From the NCBI RefSeq assembly GCF_003481825.1, contig NZ_QULW01000001.1:253725-317724 (forward strand): DNA of 64,000 nt, given 5' to 3'. The position numbers were made by a program, and so were the translations under genes. Position 1 is the stretch's first letter. Each line of letters opens with the position of its first letter. The notes under the pieces are model-generated. The model made no database searches. It was not told the DNA's origin and saw nothing but the letters and a program-made list of their open reading frames with translations. Below, in pieces: positions 23,973-32,596 of the stretch. The DNA comes from Clostridium sp. OM02-18AC (GTDB taxonomy: Bacteria; Bacillota; Clostridia; Lachnospirales; Lachnospiraceae).

Positions 23973-24584
23973 GTGAGAACATATGATATGGAAAAAAACG
24001 ATATCCAGATCCGTGTGGCATCGGAGGCCGATGCAGAAGCACTTTTAGCAATTTATACGCCTTATGTAGTAAAAACGGCAATCACGTTTGAGTATGAGCC
24101 GCCGACTCTGGAAGAATTCCGCGGAAGGATCCGTCATACACTGCAGAAATACCCTTATCTCGTAGCTGAGAAAAATGGAAAAATTCTCGGTTATGCCTAT
24201 GCGGGCGTTTTTCATGAGCGCGAAGCGTACAGCTGGGCGGTAGAAACTTCTATCTATGTGGATGAAACCCTGCGGCACTCTGGGGTGGGTGGAAAGCTGA
24301 ACAGAGCCATGGAAGCCGTATGCAGGGCGATGGGAATTCTCAACATGGAAGCCTGTATCGCAGTTCCGGAAGCAGAAAATGATGAATACCTGACCAGAAA
24401 CAGCGTGGATTATCATGCACATATCGGATACCGGCTGGTAGGAGAATTTTATCAGTGTGGTTACAAATTCGGACGCTGGTATAATATGGTCTGGATGGAA
24501 AAAATGATCGGAGAGCATCAGGATGAGATGGAGATGCCGGTGTGGTTTCCGGATCTGAAACAGATCAATGAAATATTAGAATAG
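23973..24584 (+). CDS. GNAT N-acetyltransferase, phosphinothricin acetyltransferase-like
   Basis: The protein of about 200 residues has GNAT motifs: IRVASEADAEALLAIYTPYV near the start, then A-motif-like VYVDETLRHSGVGGKLNRAM (acetyl-CoA pyrophosphate loop; H-S-G-V-G-G) and the C-terminal FYQCGYKFGRWYNMVWMEK typical of the Pat/Bar subfamily. These enzymes acetylate small amines such as phosphinothricin or methionine sulfoximine/sulfone. It follows the exporter after 18 bases. GTG23973 is used because AAGGG precedes it; ATG23988 in frame is an equally plausible start. Confidence 0.85.
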   Translation: MRTYDMEKNDIQIRVASEADAEALLAIYTPYVVKTAITFEYEPPTLEEFRGRIRHTLQKYPYLVAEKNGKILGYAYAGVFHEREAYSWAVETSIYVDETLRHSGVGGKLNRAMEAVCRAMGILNMEACIAVPEAENDEYLTRNSVDYHAHIGYRLVGEFYQCGYKFGRWYNMVWMEKMIGEHQDEMEMPVWFPDLKQINEILE

Positions 24585-24615
24585 GGAACCTGTAAAATCC
24601 ATGTAAAATGCTTTG

Positions 24616-24644
24616 TGGACAGTCTGTAAAATTCGGAGTATACT
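24616..24644 (+). promoter_or_regulatory. Promoter before the C_GCAxxG_C_C gene
   Basis: TGGACA (24616-24621), 17 bases, TATACT (24639-24644), giving a leader of about 90 nt before the gene at 24740. Confidence 0.65.
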
Positions 24645-24739
24645 AGATATCAGAGTTGGGTGCAGCATGGGAATGGATCAAGCTATATTCTGTGTTGTAG
24701 CATAACAAATCCAGAAAAATTCAGACGGAGGAAAGCAAC

Positions 24740-25162
24740 ATGGGTACAAAAGCAGAATACGCAATTTCTTTACACGACAAGGGGTATAACTGTGCGCAGG
24801 CAGTAGCCTGCACGTTCTGCAAAGAATTTGGTGTGGACGAACAGGAAATGTTTAAAATCGCAGAGGGCTTTGGTCTTGGCATGGGCATGATGGAGATGTG
24901 CGGTGCCCTTTCTGGCATGATGATGATCATTGGACTGGCAAACAGTGTCGGTGATCTGGAAAAGGGGATGCCGACCAAAGGTGCGACCTACAAGCAGGTT
25001 AAGGAACAGGTCATGAAATTCAAAGAGAAAAACGGTTCTTATCTGTGCAGAGAGCTGAAGGGAGTGGAGACTGGAAAGGTGCTCTGCAGCTGTCCGCAGT
25101 GTATTATGGATGCGGTGGCATTGACAGAAGCATATTTGGCAGAACATCAGGCAGACAGATAA
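24740..25162 (+). CDS. C_GCAxxG_C_C family protein
   Basis: The 140-residue protein has the cysteine pattern that names this family: CAQAVACTFC near residues 16-25, then MCGALSGM at about 54-61, C at LCRELKG, and CSCPQC near the C-terminus. The regularly placed Cys suggest a redox or metal-binding role, not yet assigned. It starts at ATG24740 with GGAGG 9 bases upstream and has its own promoter. It is followed by a MATE transporter after 7 bases, suggesting a shared transcript. Confidence 0.88.
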   Translation: MGTKAEYAISLHDKGYNCAQAVACTFCKEFGVDEQEMFKIAEGFGLGMGMMEMCGALSGMMMIIGLANSVGDLEKGMPTKGATYKQVKEQVMKFKEKNGSYLCRELKGVETGKVLCSCPQCIMDAVALTEAYLAEHQADR

Positions 25163-25169
25163 GGGGTGT

Positions 25170-26531
25170 ATGAGATTGAAGGGTAAACATGCGGATCTGA
25201 TTGAGGGGAATATTTTTCAGGCCCTTTTGGTTTTTGCAATCCCGCTGCTGATTGGAAATCTGTTCCAGCAGCTGTATAATACGGCGGATTCCTATGTAGT
25301 GGGAAATTTTGTCGACACCAATGCGCTGGCAGCCGTAGGAGCGTCTGGCTCCGTCATCCAGATGCTGGTTGGCTTTTTTATGGGTCTGTCGGTAGGTGCC
25401 GGTGTTGTCATTGCCCAGTATTTTGGTGCAGGGGATCAGGAAAAAATGAGCCATGCAATTCACAGTGCACTGGCTTTGACGGCATTTTTAAGTGTCCTGT
25501 TTACCATTGCAGGAATTGCAGTCACAAGACCCCTGCTTCGGGCAATTGGTGTACCGCAGGAAGTACTTCCGCATTCCACCTTGTATCTGACTATTTATTT
25601 TGCCGGAATCACCTTTCTGTTGTTCTATAATATGGGATCCGGAATTCTGCGTGCGATCGGAAACTCCCGGGACCCGCTTATTTACCTGGCAATAGCCAGT
25701 GTGCTGAATGTGATCCTGGATGTTCTGCTTGTGTGTGTGGCGCGTCTTGGCGTAGCCGGTGTTGCGCTTGGAACCATGATCGCGCAGGCAGTCAGTGCAT
25801 TTCTTGTCATGCGTCAGCTGATCCATACCCGGGAAGCGTACCGGGTGGAAATAAAGAAGATCCGTTTCCATAAGGCCATGACCAGACAGATTATCCTGGT
25901 AGGACTTCCGGCTGCATTTCAGCAGAGCATTACGGCGTTTTCCAATGTGATCGTGCAGTCGTATATCAACAGCTTTGGTACCGCTGCAATCGCCGGTTAT
26001 TCTACCACCATCCGCATCGATGGATTTTTGCAGCTGATCCTGCAGAGCTTCAATATGACGATCACTACATTTGTCGGGCAGAACATTGGTGCGGGAAAAC
26101 TGGAACGGGTAAAGAAAGGCATGCTGACGGCGTGGATCATGTGCTCTGTCCTGATCGTGGGAGGATGCTTTTTGATGAACTGCGGCGGTGCTGCTCTCGT
26201 CAGTCTTTTTACGAATGATGAGGAAGTCATTGCCAACGGTGCTGCCATGTTAAAGCTGTTTTCCTATGCGTACTGGACGCTGCCGGTGGTTCAGATCTTA
26301 AGCGGTTCTTTGCGCGGGGCAGGAAAATCCAGCATTCCGATGATCTTTATGCTTGGAACGTTTGTGGTGATCCGTCAGATTTATCTGGCGATCACAGTAC
26401 CTGCAACACACAGTCTTATGGTTGTCATGGCAGGATGGCCTATCACCTGGGCGCTCTGTGCAGTCGGAATGGCAATCTATTTCTTTAAAGCGGACTGGAT
26501 GAAGGACGCAGAGAAGCTGATTCAGGGGTAG
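25170..26531 (+). CDS. MATE family efflux transporter
   Basis: The 453-residue membrane protein has 12 predicted helices in two internally similar halves. Family phrases include PLLIGNLFQQLYNTADSYVVGNFV at residues 24-47, IGNSRDPLIYLAIASVLNVILDVLLV, and in the second half QQSITAFSNVIVQSYINSFG and SGSLRGAGKSSIPMIF. It is an Na+- or H+-coupled exporter of drugs or metabolites in the cytoplasmic membrane. ATG25170 follows AAGGGGTGT. It is probably co-transcribed with the Cys-rich gene upstream. Substrate not predictable. Confidence 0.93.
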   Translation: MRLKGKHADLIEGNIFQALLVFAIPLLIGNLFQQLYNTADSYVVGNFVDTNALAAVGASGSVIQMLVGFFMGLSVGAGVVIAQYFGAGDQEKMSHAIHSALALTAFLSVLFTIAGIAVTRPLLRAIGVPQEVLPHSTLYLTIYFAGITFLLFYNMGSGILRAIGNSRDPLIYLAIASVLNVILDVLLVCVARLGVAGVALGTMIAQAVSAFLVMRQLIHTREAYRVEIKKIRFHKAMTRQIILVGLPAAFQQSITAFSNVIVQSYINSFGTAAIAGYSTTIRIDGFLQLILQSFNMTITTFVGQNIGAGKLERVKKGMLTAWIMCSVLIVGGCFLMNCGGAALVSLFTNDEEVIANGAAMLKLFSYAYWTLPVVQILSGSLRGAGKSSIPMIFMLGTFVVIRQIYLAITVPATHSLMVVMAGWPITWALCAVGMAIYFFKADWMKDAEKLIQG

Positions 26532-26598
26532 AAAAGAAAAAGGACACAATAAAATTTCATATTGCTGGTATACGAATTTCTGGTTCTGCAAAGACTAG

Positions 26599-26619
26599 TT
26601 TCTGACAATGCGTCAGAAA
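26599..26619 (+). promoter_or_regulatory. Hairpin just before the ldh ribosome site
   Basis: TTTCTGAC (26599-26606) / GTCAGAAA (26612-26619), 8 bp perfect with a 5-base loop, ending 1-2 bases before AGAGGG of the ldh ribosome site. It can modulate translation or protect the 5' end. No T run, so not a terminator. Confidence 0.5.
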
Positions 26620-26630
26620 GAGAGGGTCTT

Positions 26631-27584
26631 ATGAGTAATGTGATTCGTTCCAGAAAAGCCGCAGTCATTGGCTGCGGCTTTGTTGGCTCTGCGATTGCGT
26701 TTACCTTGATGCAGAGCAAACTGTTTTCGGAGCTGGTGCTGCTGGATGTGAATAAAGATAAGGCAGACGGGGAGGCGAAGGATATTTCCCACGGCGTCCC
26801 CTTTGCGGCACCCATGAAAATCTATGCAGGAGATTACGATGATATTGCGGATGCTTCGATCATCATTGTGACAGCAGGGGCCAATCAGAAGCCGGATGAG
26901 ACAAGGCTGGATCTGGTGCACAGGAATGTAGAAATCTATCAGAGCATCATCCCGGAAATTGCCGGCAGAAATTTTGGCGGGATTCTGCTGATCGTCTCGA
27001 ATCCGGTAGACATTTTGACTTATGTGGCACTTCGCCTGAGCAGTTTGTCGGAAGAACGGGTGATCGGTTCCGGAACAGTACTGGACAGTGCACGCATGAA
27101 ATATGCGCTTGGACAACATTTGCAGGTAGACAGCCGCAGTGTACATTCCTATATTGTGGGAGAGCATGGTGACAGCGAGATCGCGGTGCTGAGCAGTACC
27201 AATATTTCCGGCATTCCGCTGGATGTATTCTGTGAGATGCGCGGTTACGAGAATCCGAAAGAAAAGCTGGATCTGATCGCGGAATCTGTCAAAAACAGTG
27301 CTTACGATATCATCGCCAAAAAACAGGCGACGTATTACGGCATTGCCATGTCCGTGCGCCGGATCTGCGCCTGCATCGTCCGCAATGAACGCTCGATTTT
27401 GCCGGTATCGTCCATGATGCATGGGGAATACGGCATCCGGGACATTGCCCTGAGTATGCCTGCAGTTCTGGGGGCGGACGGCGTGGAAACGCATGTGCCG
27501 ATCTCACTGAATGAAGACGAGACGATCAGGCTGATCCAGTCGGCAGAGACGCTCAAAGGCATTGCGCAGGGGCTGGAACTGTAG
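26631..27584 (+). CDS. ldh: L-lactate dehydrogenase
   Basis: The 317-residue NAD-dependent enzyme interconverts pyruvate and L-lactate in fermentation. Residues 11-20 (AVIGCGFVGSA) are the NAD-binding Rossmann loop. GANQKPDETRLDLVHRN carries Gln in the substrate-specificity loop (malate enzymes carry Arg there), supporting lactate. GSGTVLDSARMK and the catalytic His179 in GEHGDSEIAV follow. ATG26631 is preferred over upstream ATG codons because the family N-terminus begins here; AGAGGG lies 4-5 bases before it. Cytoplasmic. A 21-bp hairpin precedes the ribosome site. Confidence 0.9.
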   Translation: MSNVIRSRKAAVIGCGFVGSAIAFTLMQSKLFSELVLLDVNKDKADGEAKDISHGVPFAAPMKIYAGDYDDIADASIIIVTAGANQKPDETRLDLVHRNVEIYQSIIPEIAGRNFGGILLIVSNPVDILTYVALRLSSLSEERVIGSGTVLDSARMKYALGQHLQVDSRSVHSYIVGEHGDSEIAVLSSTNISGIPLDVFCEMRGYENPKEKLDLIAESVKNSAYDIIAKKQATYYGIAMSVRRICACIVRNERSILPVSSMMHGEYGIRDIALSMPAVLGADGVETHVPISLNEDETIRLIQSAETLKGIAQGLEL

Positions 27585-27710
27585 AACAAGACCGGATGCA
27601 TCAAAATGGTCAGAAATCTGGTTGGAGATCGGAAATCTTCCTGCCAGGGATTTTCTGGGATTTCCAACCGGGTTCCAGCCAGGGTCCATGAAAAGAACTT
27701 TCTCGACGAC

Positions 27711-27768
27711 AGCCTCCTTCTGTGGTATAATTTTTTCTATTATGCGATTACGAAAAGGAGGCTTTTTT
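27711..27768 (+). terminator. Read-through terminator removed by the internal promoter
   Basis: AGCCTCCTT (27711-27719) pairs with AAGGAGGCT (27755-27763), followed by TTTTTT. The right arm is also the ribosome site of the next gene. RNA from ldh contains both arms and can stop; RNA starting at the TATAAT inside the loop has only the right arm. Confidence 0.55.
27721..27731 (+). promoter_or_regulatory. Extended -10 promoter of the TetM-like/NYN gene
   Basis: TGGTATAAT (TG-n-TATAAT, TATAAT at 27726-27731) with a weak -35 (CTCGAC, 18-base spacer). Start near 27738, inside the loop of the terminator at 27711-27768, leaving a leader of about 32 nt with a free AAAAGGAGG. Confidence 0.7.
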
Positions 27769-27769
27769 C

Positions 27770-30700
27770 ATGGGTGTACAGGAGCAGGAAAAAGCAAAGA
27801 CATATCGCTGCATCGGCCTTCTGGCCCATGTAGATGCAGGGAAAACGACGTTATCTGAGGCGATTTTATATACGTCCGGAACCATACGGAAACTGGGGCG
27901 TGTAGATAACCGGGATGCGTACCTGGATACATACGCGCTGGAGCGGGAACGGGGCATTACCATCTTTTCCAAGCAGGCAGTATGCCAGCTTGGGGATACC
28001 ACGGTTACACTGCTTGATACACCGGGACATGTGGATTTTTCCGCGGAAATGGAGCGGACACTGCAGGTGCTGGACTGCGCGGTGCTGGTGATCAGCGGGG
28101 CAGATGGCGTGCAGGGGCATACGGAAACGTTGTGGAGCTTACTGAAACGTTACCAGGTTCCGACCTTCCTTTTTATCAACAAGATGGATCAGCCGGGAAC
28201 CGACCGGGATGCGCTGATGGCAGAGCTGAAAAAACGCCTGCATGATTCCTGCGTGGATTTTGAACCGCTGGACGGGCCTGAGGATGCAGTGCCGGAGGAC
28301 GTGTGGGAGAACATCGCCATGTCCGATGAAGCGCTTTTGGAGCAGTATCTGGAAAATGGAAGCATTACGGATGATCAGATCCGCGGGCTGATCCGGCAGC
28401 GGAAGCTGTTTCCGTGTTATTTTGGTTCGGCGTTAAAGCTGCAGGGCGTGGAGGAACTGCTTGCCGGACTGGAGCGGTGGATGGGAAGTGAAAACACCGA
28501 AAAACACAGTTTGGCCGCTGGTACAAAAGCAGAGCAGGCCGTTGGAAAAACGGAAATCAGGGATCAGAAAGATTCCCGGAATGCATTTGGTGCCAAAGTC
28601 TTTAAGATCTCCCGCGATGATCAGGGTGCCAGGCTGACTCACTTAAAAGTCACATCAGGTTGTCTGAAAGTAAAAGATTTTCTGGAAGAAAAGGGCAAAG
28701 AACCGGAGAAGGTCAACCAGATCCGCATTTATTCCGGCACGAAATACGAACTTGTGAATGAGGCTGTGCCAGGCATGGTCTGTGCGGTGACCGGTCCTGT
28801 GACAACGTATCCGGGCCAGGGGATTGGAACGGAGGCAGAATCCGAGCTTCCGGTCCTGGAACCGGTGTTAAATTACCGTGTAGAGTTGCCGGAGGGCTGC
28901 GATGCCCATAAAATGCTAGCAGAACTAAAGCAGCTTGAGGAGGAAGAACCGGAACTTCACATTACCTGGAATGAACCGGCGCAGGAAATTCAAGTGCAGG
29001 TTATGGGTGAGGTACAGATCGAGGTGCTAAAAAGTCTGGTGGCAGAGCGCTTTGGTGTGGATATCCGTCTGGATGCAGGAAGTATTGTATACAAGGAGAC
29101 GATCACGCAGACCGTAGAGGGCGTGGGGCATTTTGAACCGCTGCGCCATTATGCGGAGGTCCATTTGCTGATGGAGCCGGGGGAACCGGGCAGTGGTCTG
29201 CAGTTTTCTGCCCGCTGCAGTGAAGATTTTCTGGACCGGAACTGGCAGCGCCTGATCTTAACCCACCTGGAAGAAAAACGCCATCGTGGAGTTCTCACCG
29301 GCTCTGAAATTACGGATATGCAGATTACGCTGATCGCAGGACGCGCCCATTTAAAACACACCGAAGGCGGGGATTTCCGCCAGGCCACGTACCGGGCAGT
29401 CCGCCAGGGACTGTGTGAGGCAGCAGCGGAAGGATGTGTGCAGATTTTAGAGCCGTATTACGCGTTTAAGCTGGAGGTGCCGTCCGAGTATGTAGGCCGC
29501 GCCATGACGGATCTGGAGCGCATGAAGGGAACCTTTGAACCGCCGCAGTTAGAGGAAGAAAATATGGTTTTAAGCGGTGTGGTTCCGGTTGCCACCATGC
29601 AGAATTACCAGCGGGAGGTTGTTTCCTACACGAAAGGACGCGGACGGTTAAGCTGCGTGCTTCAGGGATATTTCCCATGCCATAATGCGGTGGAAGTGGT
29701 GCAGGAAACAGGTTATGAGGCAGAACTGGACCTGGCGGATCCGACGGGCTCGGTATTCTGTGCCCATGGAGCCGGCTTTGTGGTGCCATGGTATGAGGTG
29801 AAGCATTACATGCATATCCAGACCGGAATTCCGGTGCTGGGAGAGGAAGCCGCGGCGAATACCGACAATGACGCCGCTGATGGATGGAATACGGGGGGCG
29901 GAGCTGGAAGGAACATTGGCGCGTCTCCTGGGGATGGCAGAAATGCGGGAGCAGGAACCGTAGGGATATCTGGCAGATCCGTATCGCAGACTGGAAGCTG
30001 TTCTAATTCTGGTGGTGCGTCTTTCGGTGCTGATGAAAAAGAACTCGAAGCCATTTTTACCCGTACCTACGGCGAGAGCAAGCGCAAACGCTCCTACGAC
30101 AGCGGTCCGCGCCAGGTGGTGTATGATCCTGGAAAATATGCGCATACCAAAAAGGAAGAACCCGTGGAAGAATACCTTCTTGTGGATGGCTACAACATCC
30201 TCTATGCCTGGGAGGAACTTCGAGAGCTGATGAAGGTCACTCTGGATGGTGCGCGGCACCGTCTCATGGACATGCTCTGTAACTATCAGGGCTACCGCAA
30301 ATACAACCTGATCGTGGTATTTGATGCCTACAAGGTGAGCGGCGGAGTTGGAAGCACGGAGGATTATCACAATATTCATGTGGTTTATACCAAAGAGGCT
30401 GAGACCGCGGACCAGTACATCGAAAAATTTGCCCATCAGATGGGAAAGAAATACCGGGTGACCGTGGCAACTTCCGATGGACTGGAGCAGGTCATCATCC
30501 GCAGCCAGGGCTGCCTTCTCATGTCAGCCAGTGATCTGGAGGAAGACATGGAGCGCGTCAGCCGCCAGATTGAGGAAGACCGGGGGCATCTGGTAAAGCC
30601 TGGAAAACGTTATCTCTTCGCAGATGTAGAGAAGGATCTGGCTGAATACTTAGAGCAGGTACGGCTTGGGAAGATTCCGGCGACATCAGAGAAGCAATGA
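27770..30700 (+). CDS. TetM-like translation GTPase fused to YacP/Rae1-type NYN nuclease
   Basis: The 976-residue protein begins as a TetM/EF-G-like GTPase: HVDAGKTTL (residues 20-28), RGITIF, DTPGHVDF, NKMD, then EF-G-type domains II-V to about 690. TetM's domain IV tip motif YSP(V/L) is absent; the aligned place reads GRAHLKHTEGGDFR. A low-complexity Gly/Asn linker (about 693-770) leads to a NYN domain (about 797-950): LLVDGYNILYAW, IVVFDAYKV, EAETADQYIEK, VATSDGLEQ. These are the acidic metal-binding residues of YacP (Rae1), a ribosome A-site mRNA endonuclease of Bacillus. The predicted job is to enter a stalled ribosome as a GTPase and cut the mRNA; this is inference. Tetracycline resistance is not supported. 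Confidence 0.9.
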   Translation: MGVQEQEKAKTYRCIGLLAHVDAGKTTLSEAILYTSGTIRKLGRVDNRDAYLDTYALERERGITIFSKQAVCQLGDTTVTLLDTPGHVDFSAEMERTLQVLDCAVLVISGADGVQGHTETLWSLLKRYQVPTFLFINKMDQPGTDRDALMAELKKRLHDSCVDFEPLDGPEDAVPEDVWENIAMSDEALLEQYLENGSITDDQIRGLIRQRKLFPCYFGSALKLQGVEELLAGLERWMGSENTEKHSLAAGTKAEQAVGKTEIRDQKDSRNAFGAKVFKISRDDQGARLTHLKVTSGCLKVKDFLEEKGKEPEKVNQIRIYSGTKYELVNEAVPGMVCAVTGPVTTYPGQGIGTEAESELPVLEPVLNYRVELPEGCDAHKMLAELKQLEEEEPELHITWNEPAQEIQVQVMGEVQIEVLKSLVAERFGVDIRLDAGSIVYKETITQTVEGVGHFEPLRHYAEVHLLMEPGEPGSGLQFSARCSEDFLDRNWQRLILTHLEEKRHRGVLTGSEITDMQITLIAGRAHLKHTEGGDFRQATYRAVRQGLCEAAAEGCVQILEPYYAFKLEVPSEYVGRAMTDLERMKGTFEPPQLEEENMVLSGVVPVATMQNYQREVVSYTKGRGRLSCVLQGYFPCHNAVEVVQETGYEAELDLADPTGSVFCAHGAGFVVPWYEVKHYMHIQTGIPVLGEEAAANTDNDAADGWNTGGGAGRNIGASPGDGRNAGAGTVGISGRSVSQTGSCSNSGGASFGADEKELEAIFTRTYGESKRKRSYDSGPRQVVYDPGKYAHTKKEEPVEEYLLVDGYNILYAWEELRELMKVTLDGARHRLMDMLCNYQGYRKYNLIVVFDAYKVSGGVGSTEDYHNIHVVYTKEAETADQYIEKFAHQMGKKYRVTVATSDGLEQVIIRSQGCLLMSASDLEEDMERVSRQIEEDRGHLVKPGKRYLFADVEKDLAEYLEQVRLGKIPATSEKQ

Positions 30701-30728
30701 GTGGAAACCTGGTTGCTGTATACGGGTA

Positions 30729-30812
30729 GGAATTTTCTGAACTGAAAATTCCGTAAGATACAGTTCTGGTAGCAGATTTTGCCGATTTGGAATGCGAAGC
30801 ATCGGCAAAATC
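30729..30812. repeat. Two perfect hairpins between the fusion gene and gpmI
   Basis: GGAATTTTC/GAAAATTCC (30729-30752) and GATTTTGCCGAT/ATCGGCAAAATC (30775-30812, 12 bp perfect). They end the fusion-gene transcript region without clear T runs and abut the palindromic repeat that follows. Confidence 0.65.
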
Positions 30813-30845
30813 CCGTTGCCTGGCACGCACGTGTGAACGGCAACG
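30807..30845. repeat. Dispersed palindromic repeat, copy 2
   Basis: Similar to 17742-17780 over 39 bp. The core is CGTTGC, CTGG, CACGCACGTGTG, AACG, GCAACG, a near-perfect palindrome. The copies differ mainly at paired positions, so base pairing is partly preserved. Confidence 0.65.
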
Positions 30846-30874
30846 AGAAATCTTCGCAGAATCAGAATTCTACC

Positions 30875-30903
30875 TTGCATTATTGTTTTTCTTGAAGTAC
30901 AAT
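30875..30903 (+). promoter_or_regulatory. gpmI promoter
   Basis: TTGCAT (30875-30880), 17 bases, TACAAT (30898-30903). The leader to 31030 (about 120 nt) has GCTGCTGT/ACAGCAGC and GACCGG/CCGGTC hairpins. Confidence 0.65.
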
Positions 30904-31029
30904 ATAACTGGTTCGTCAAAATTTAGACAAACCACATTGGGAATGCAGGAAAAGAGCTGCTGTCTGCCGCATGGAAAACAGCAGCCATCGGACCGGAAGC
31001 CGGTCGTTAAAGAAAAAGGAGAACAAGTC

Positions 31030-32571
31030 ATGGAAAAAAGACCAGTGGTATTAATGATCTTGGATGGATACGGATTAAACGATCATTGTGAGGCGAACGC
31101 AGTCTGCGAGGGCAAGACCCCGATCATGGACCAGCTTATGAGCCAGTGCCCGTTTGTAAAGGGCCAGGCAAGCGGTCTGGCAGTCGGTCTGCCGGACGGA
31201 CAGATGGGTAACTCTGAGGTTGGTCACTTAAATATGGGTGCAGGACGCATCGTATACCAGGAGCTGACCCGTATCACCAAGTCGATTGAGGATGGTGATT
31301 TCTTCCAGAATGAGGAACTGATGGCAGCAGTCGAGAACTGCAAGAAGAACGATTCCGCGCTGCATATGTTCGGTCTGGTATCCGACGGCGGTGTGCACAG
31401 CCACATCACCCATATTTACGGACTGTTGGAACTGGCTAAGAGAAACGGGCTTTCCAAAGTTTATGTTCATTGCTTCTTAGATGGTCGTGACACCCCGCCG
31501 ACCTCCGGAAAAGAGTTCGTGGAAGCACTGGAAGCGAAGATGGCAGAGCTGGGCGTCGGCAAAGTTGGCGTTGTTTCCGGTCGTTATTATGCCATGGACC
31601 GTGATAAAAACTGGGATCGCGTGGAGAAAGCCTACAACGCGCTGACCAAGGGCGAGGGTGTTCATGCAGAGCATGCAGTGGATGCCATTCAGGCTTCTTA
31701 CGATGACGGTAAGACGGATGAGTTTATGCTGCCGACGGTCATTACGGAAAACGGTGCTCCGGTCGCAACCATCAAAAACGGCGATTCCGTGATCTTCTTT
31801 AACTTCCGTCCGGACCGTGCACGTCAGCTGACCCGCACCTTCTGCGATGATGAATTTACCGGTTTTGACCGCGGCGAGCGCATCAAAACAACCTTTGTCT
31901 GCTTCACCGATTACGACGAGACCATTGAAAACAAGTTGGTTGCATTCAAGAAAGAGAGCATCACCAATACCTTTGGTGAGTTTTTAGCTGCGCACGGCTT
32001 AAAGCAGGCCCGTATCGCAGAGACCGAGAAATATGCGCATGTAACCTTCTTCTTTAACGGCGGTGTCGAGGAGCCGAATCCGGGTGAAGACCGTATTCTG
32101 GTTCCGTCCCCGAAGGAAGTAGCAACCTACGACTTAAAGCCGGAGATGAGCGCACCGGCTGTCTGTGACAAGCTGGTAGACTGTATTAAGTCCGGCAAGT
32201 ACGATGTCATCATCATCAACTTCGCGAACCCGGATATGGTTGGCCATACCGGAGTAGAGAGCGCAGCCATCAAGGCCATCGAGACGGTAGATGCCTGCGT
32301 CGGCAGAGCGGTTGATGCCATCAAAGAAGTGAATGGTGTGATGTTTATCTGCGCAGACCACGGAAATGCAGAGCAGCTGGTAGATTACAGCACCGGCGAG
32401 CCGTGGACCGCACATACCACCAACCCGGTTCCGTTCATCCTGGTCAATGCAGACCCGTCCTACAAGTTAAGAGAGGGCGGCTGCCTGGCAGATATCGCTC
32501 CGACCCTCATCGAACTGATGGGAATGGAGCAGCCGAAAGAAATGACTGGAAAATCCCTGCTGGTCAAATAA
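31030..32571 (+). CDS. gpmI: 2,3-bisphosphoglycerate-independent phosphoglycerate mutase
   Basis: The 513-residue manganese enzyme interconverts 3- and 2-phosphoglycerate in glycolysis. It starts RPVVLMILDGYGL (first metal Asp) and carries the catalytic Ser62 in GNSEVGHLNMG, the lid segment DGRDTPPTSG, HxH-type CADHGNAEQL and a C-terminal metal His in WTAHTTNPVPFI. Length and order match the iPGM family. ATG31030 has AAAAGGAG 9 bases upstream; in-frame sequence farther 5' is leader. Cytoplasmic. Own promoter upstream, foldback element directly downstream. Confidence 0.96.
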   Translation: MEKRPVVLMILDGYGLNDHCEANAVCEGKTPIMDQLMSQCPFVKGQASGLAVGLPDGQMGNSEVGHLNMGAGRIVYQELTRITKSIEDGDFFQNEELMAAVENCKKNDSALHMFGLVSDGGVHSHITHIYGLLELAKRNGLSKVYVHCFLDGRDTPPTSGKEFVEALEAKMAELGVGKVGVVSGRYYAMDRDKNWDRVEKAYNALTKGEGVHAEHAVDAIQASYDDGKTDEFMLPTVITENGAPVATIKNGDSVIFFNFRPDRARQLTRTFCDDEFTGFDRGERIKTTFVCFTDYDETIENKLVAFKKESITNTFGEFLAAHGLKQARIAETEKYAHVTFFFNGGVEEPNPGEDRILVPSPKEVATYDLKPEMSAPAVCDKLVDCIKSGKYDVIIINFANPDMVGHTGVESAAIKAIETVDACVGRAVDAIKEVNGVMFICADHGNAEQLVDYSTGEPWTAHTTNPVPFILVNADPSYKLREGGCLADIAPTLIELMGMEQPKEMTGKSLLVK

Positions 32572-32596
32572 ACAATATTGCACAGTAACAAATAGA

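Noticed and set aside
27770..30700. Tetracycline resistance by ribosomal protection
   Set aside because: The YSP(V/L) tip motif used by TetM is absent and a nuclease domain is attached.
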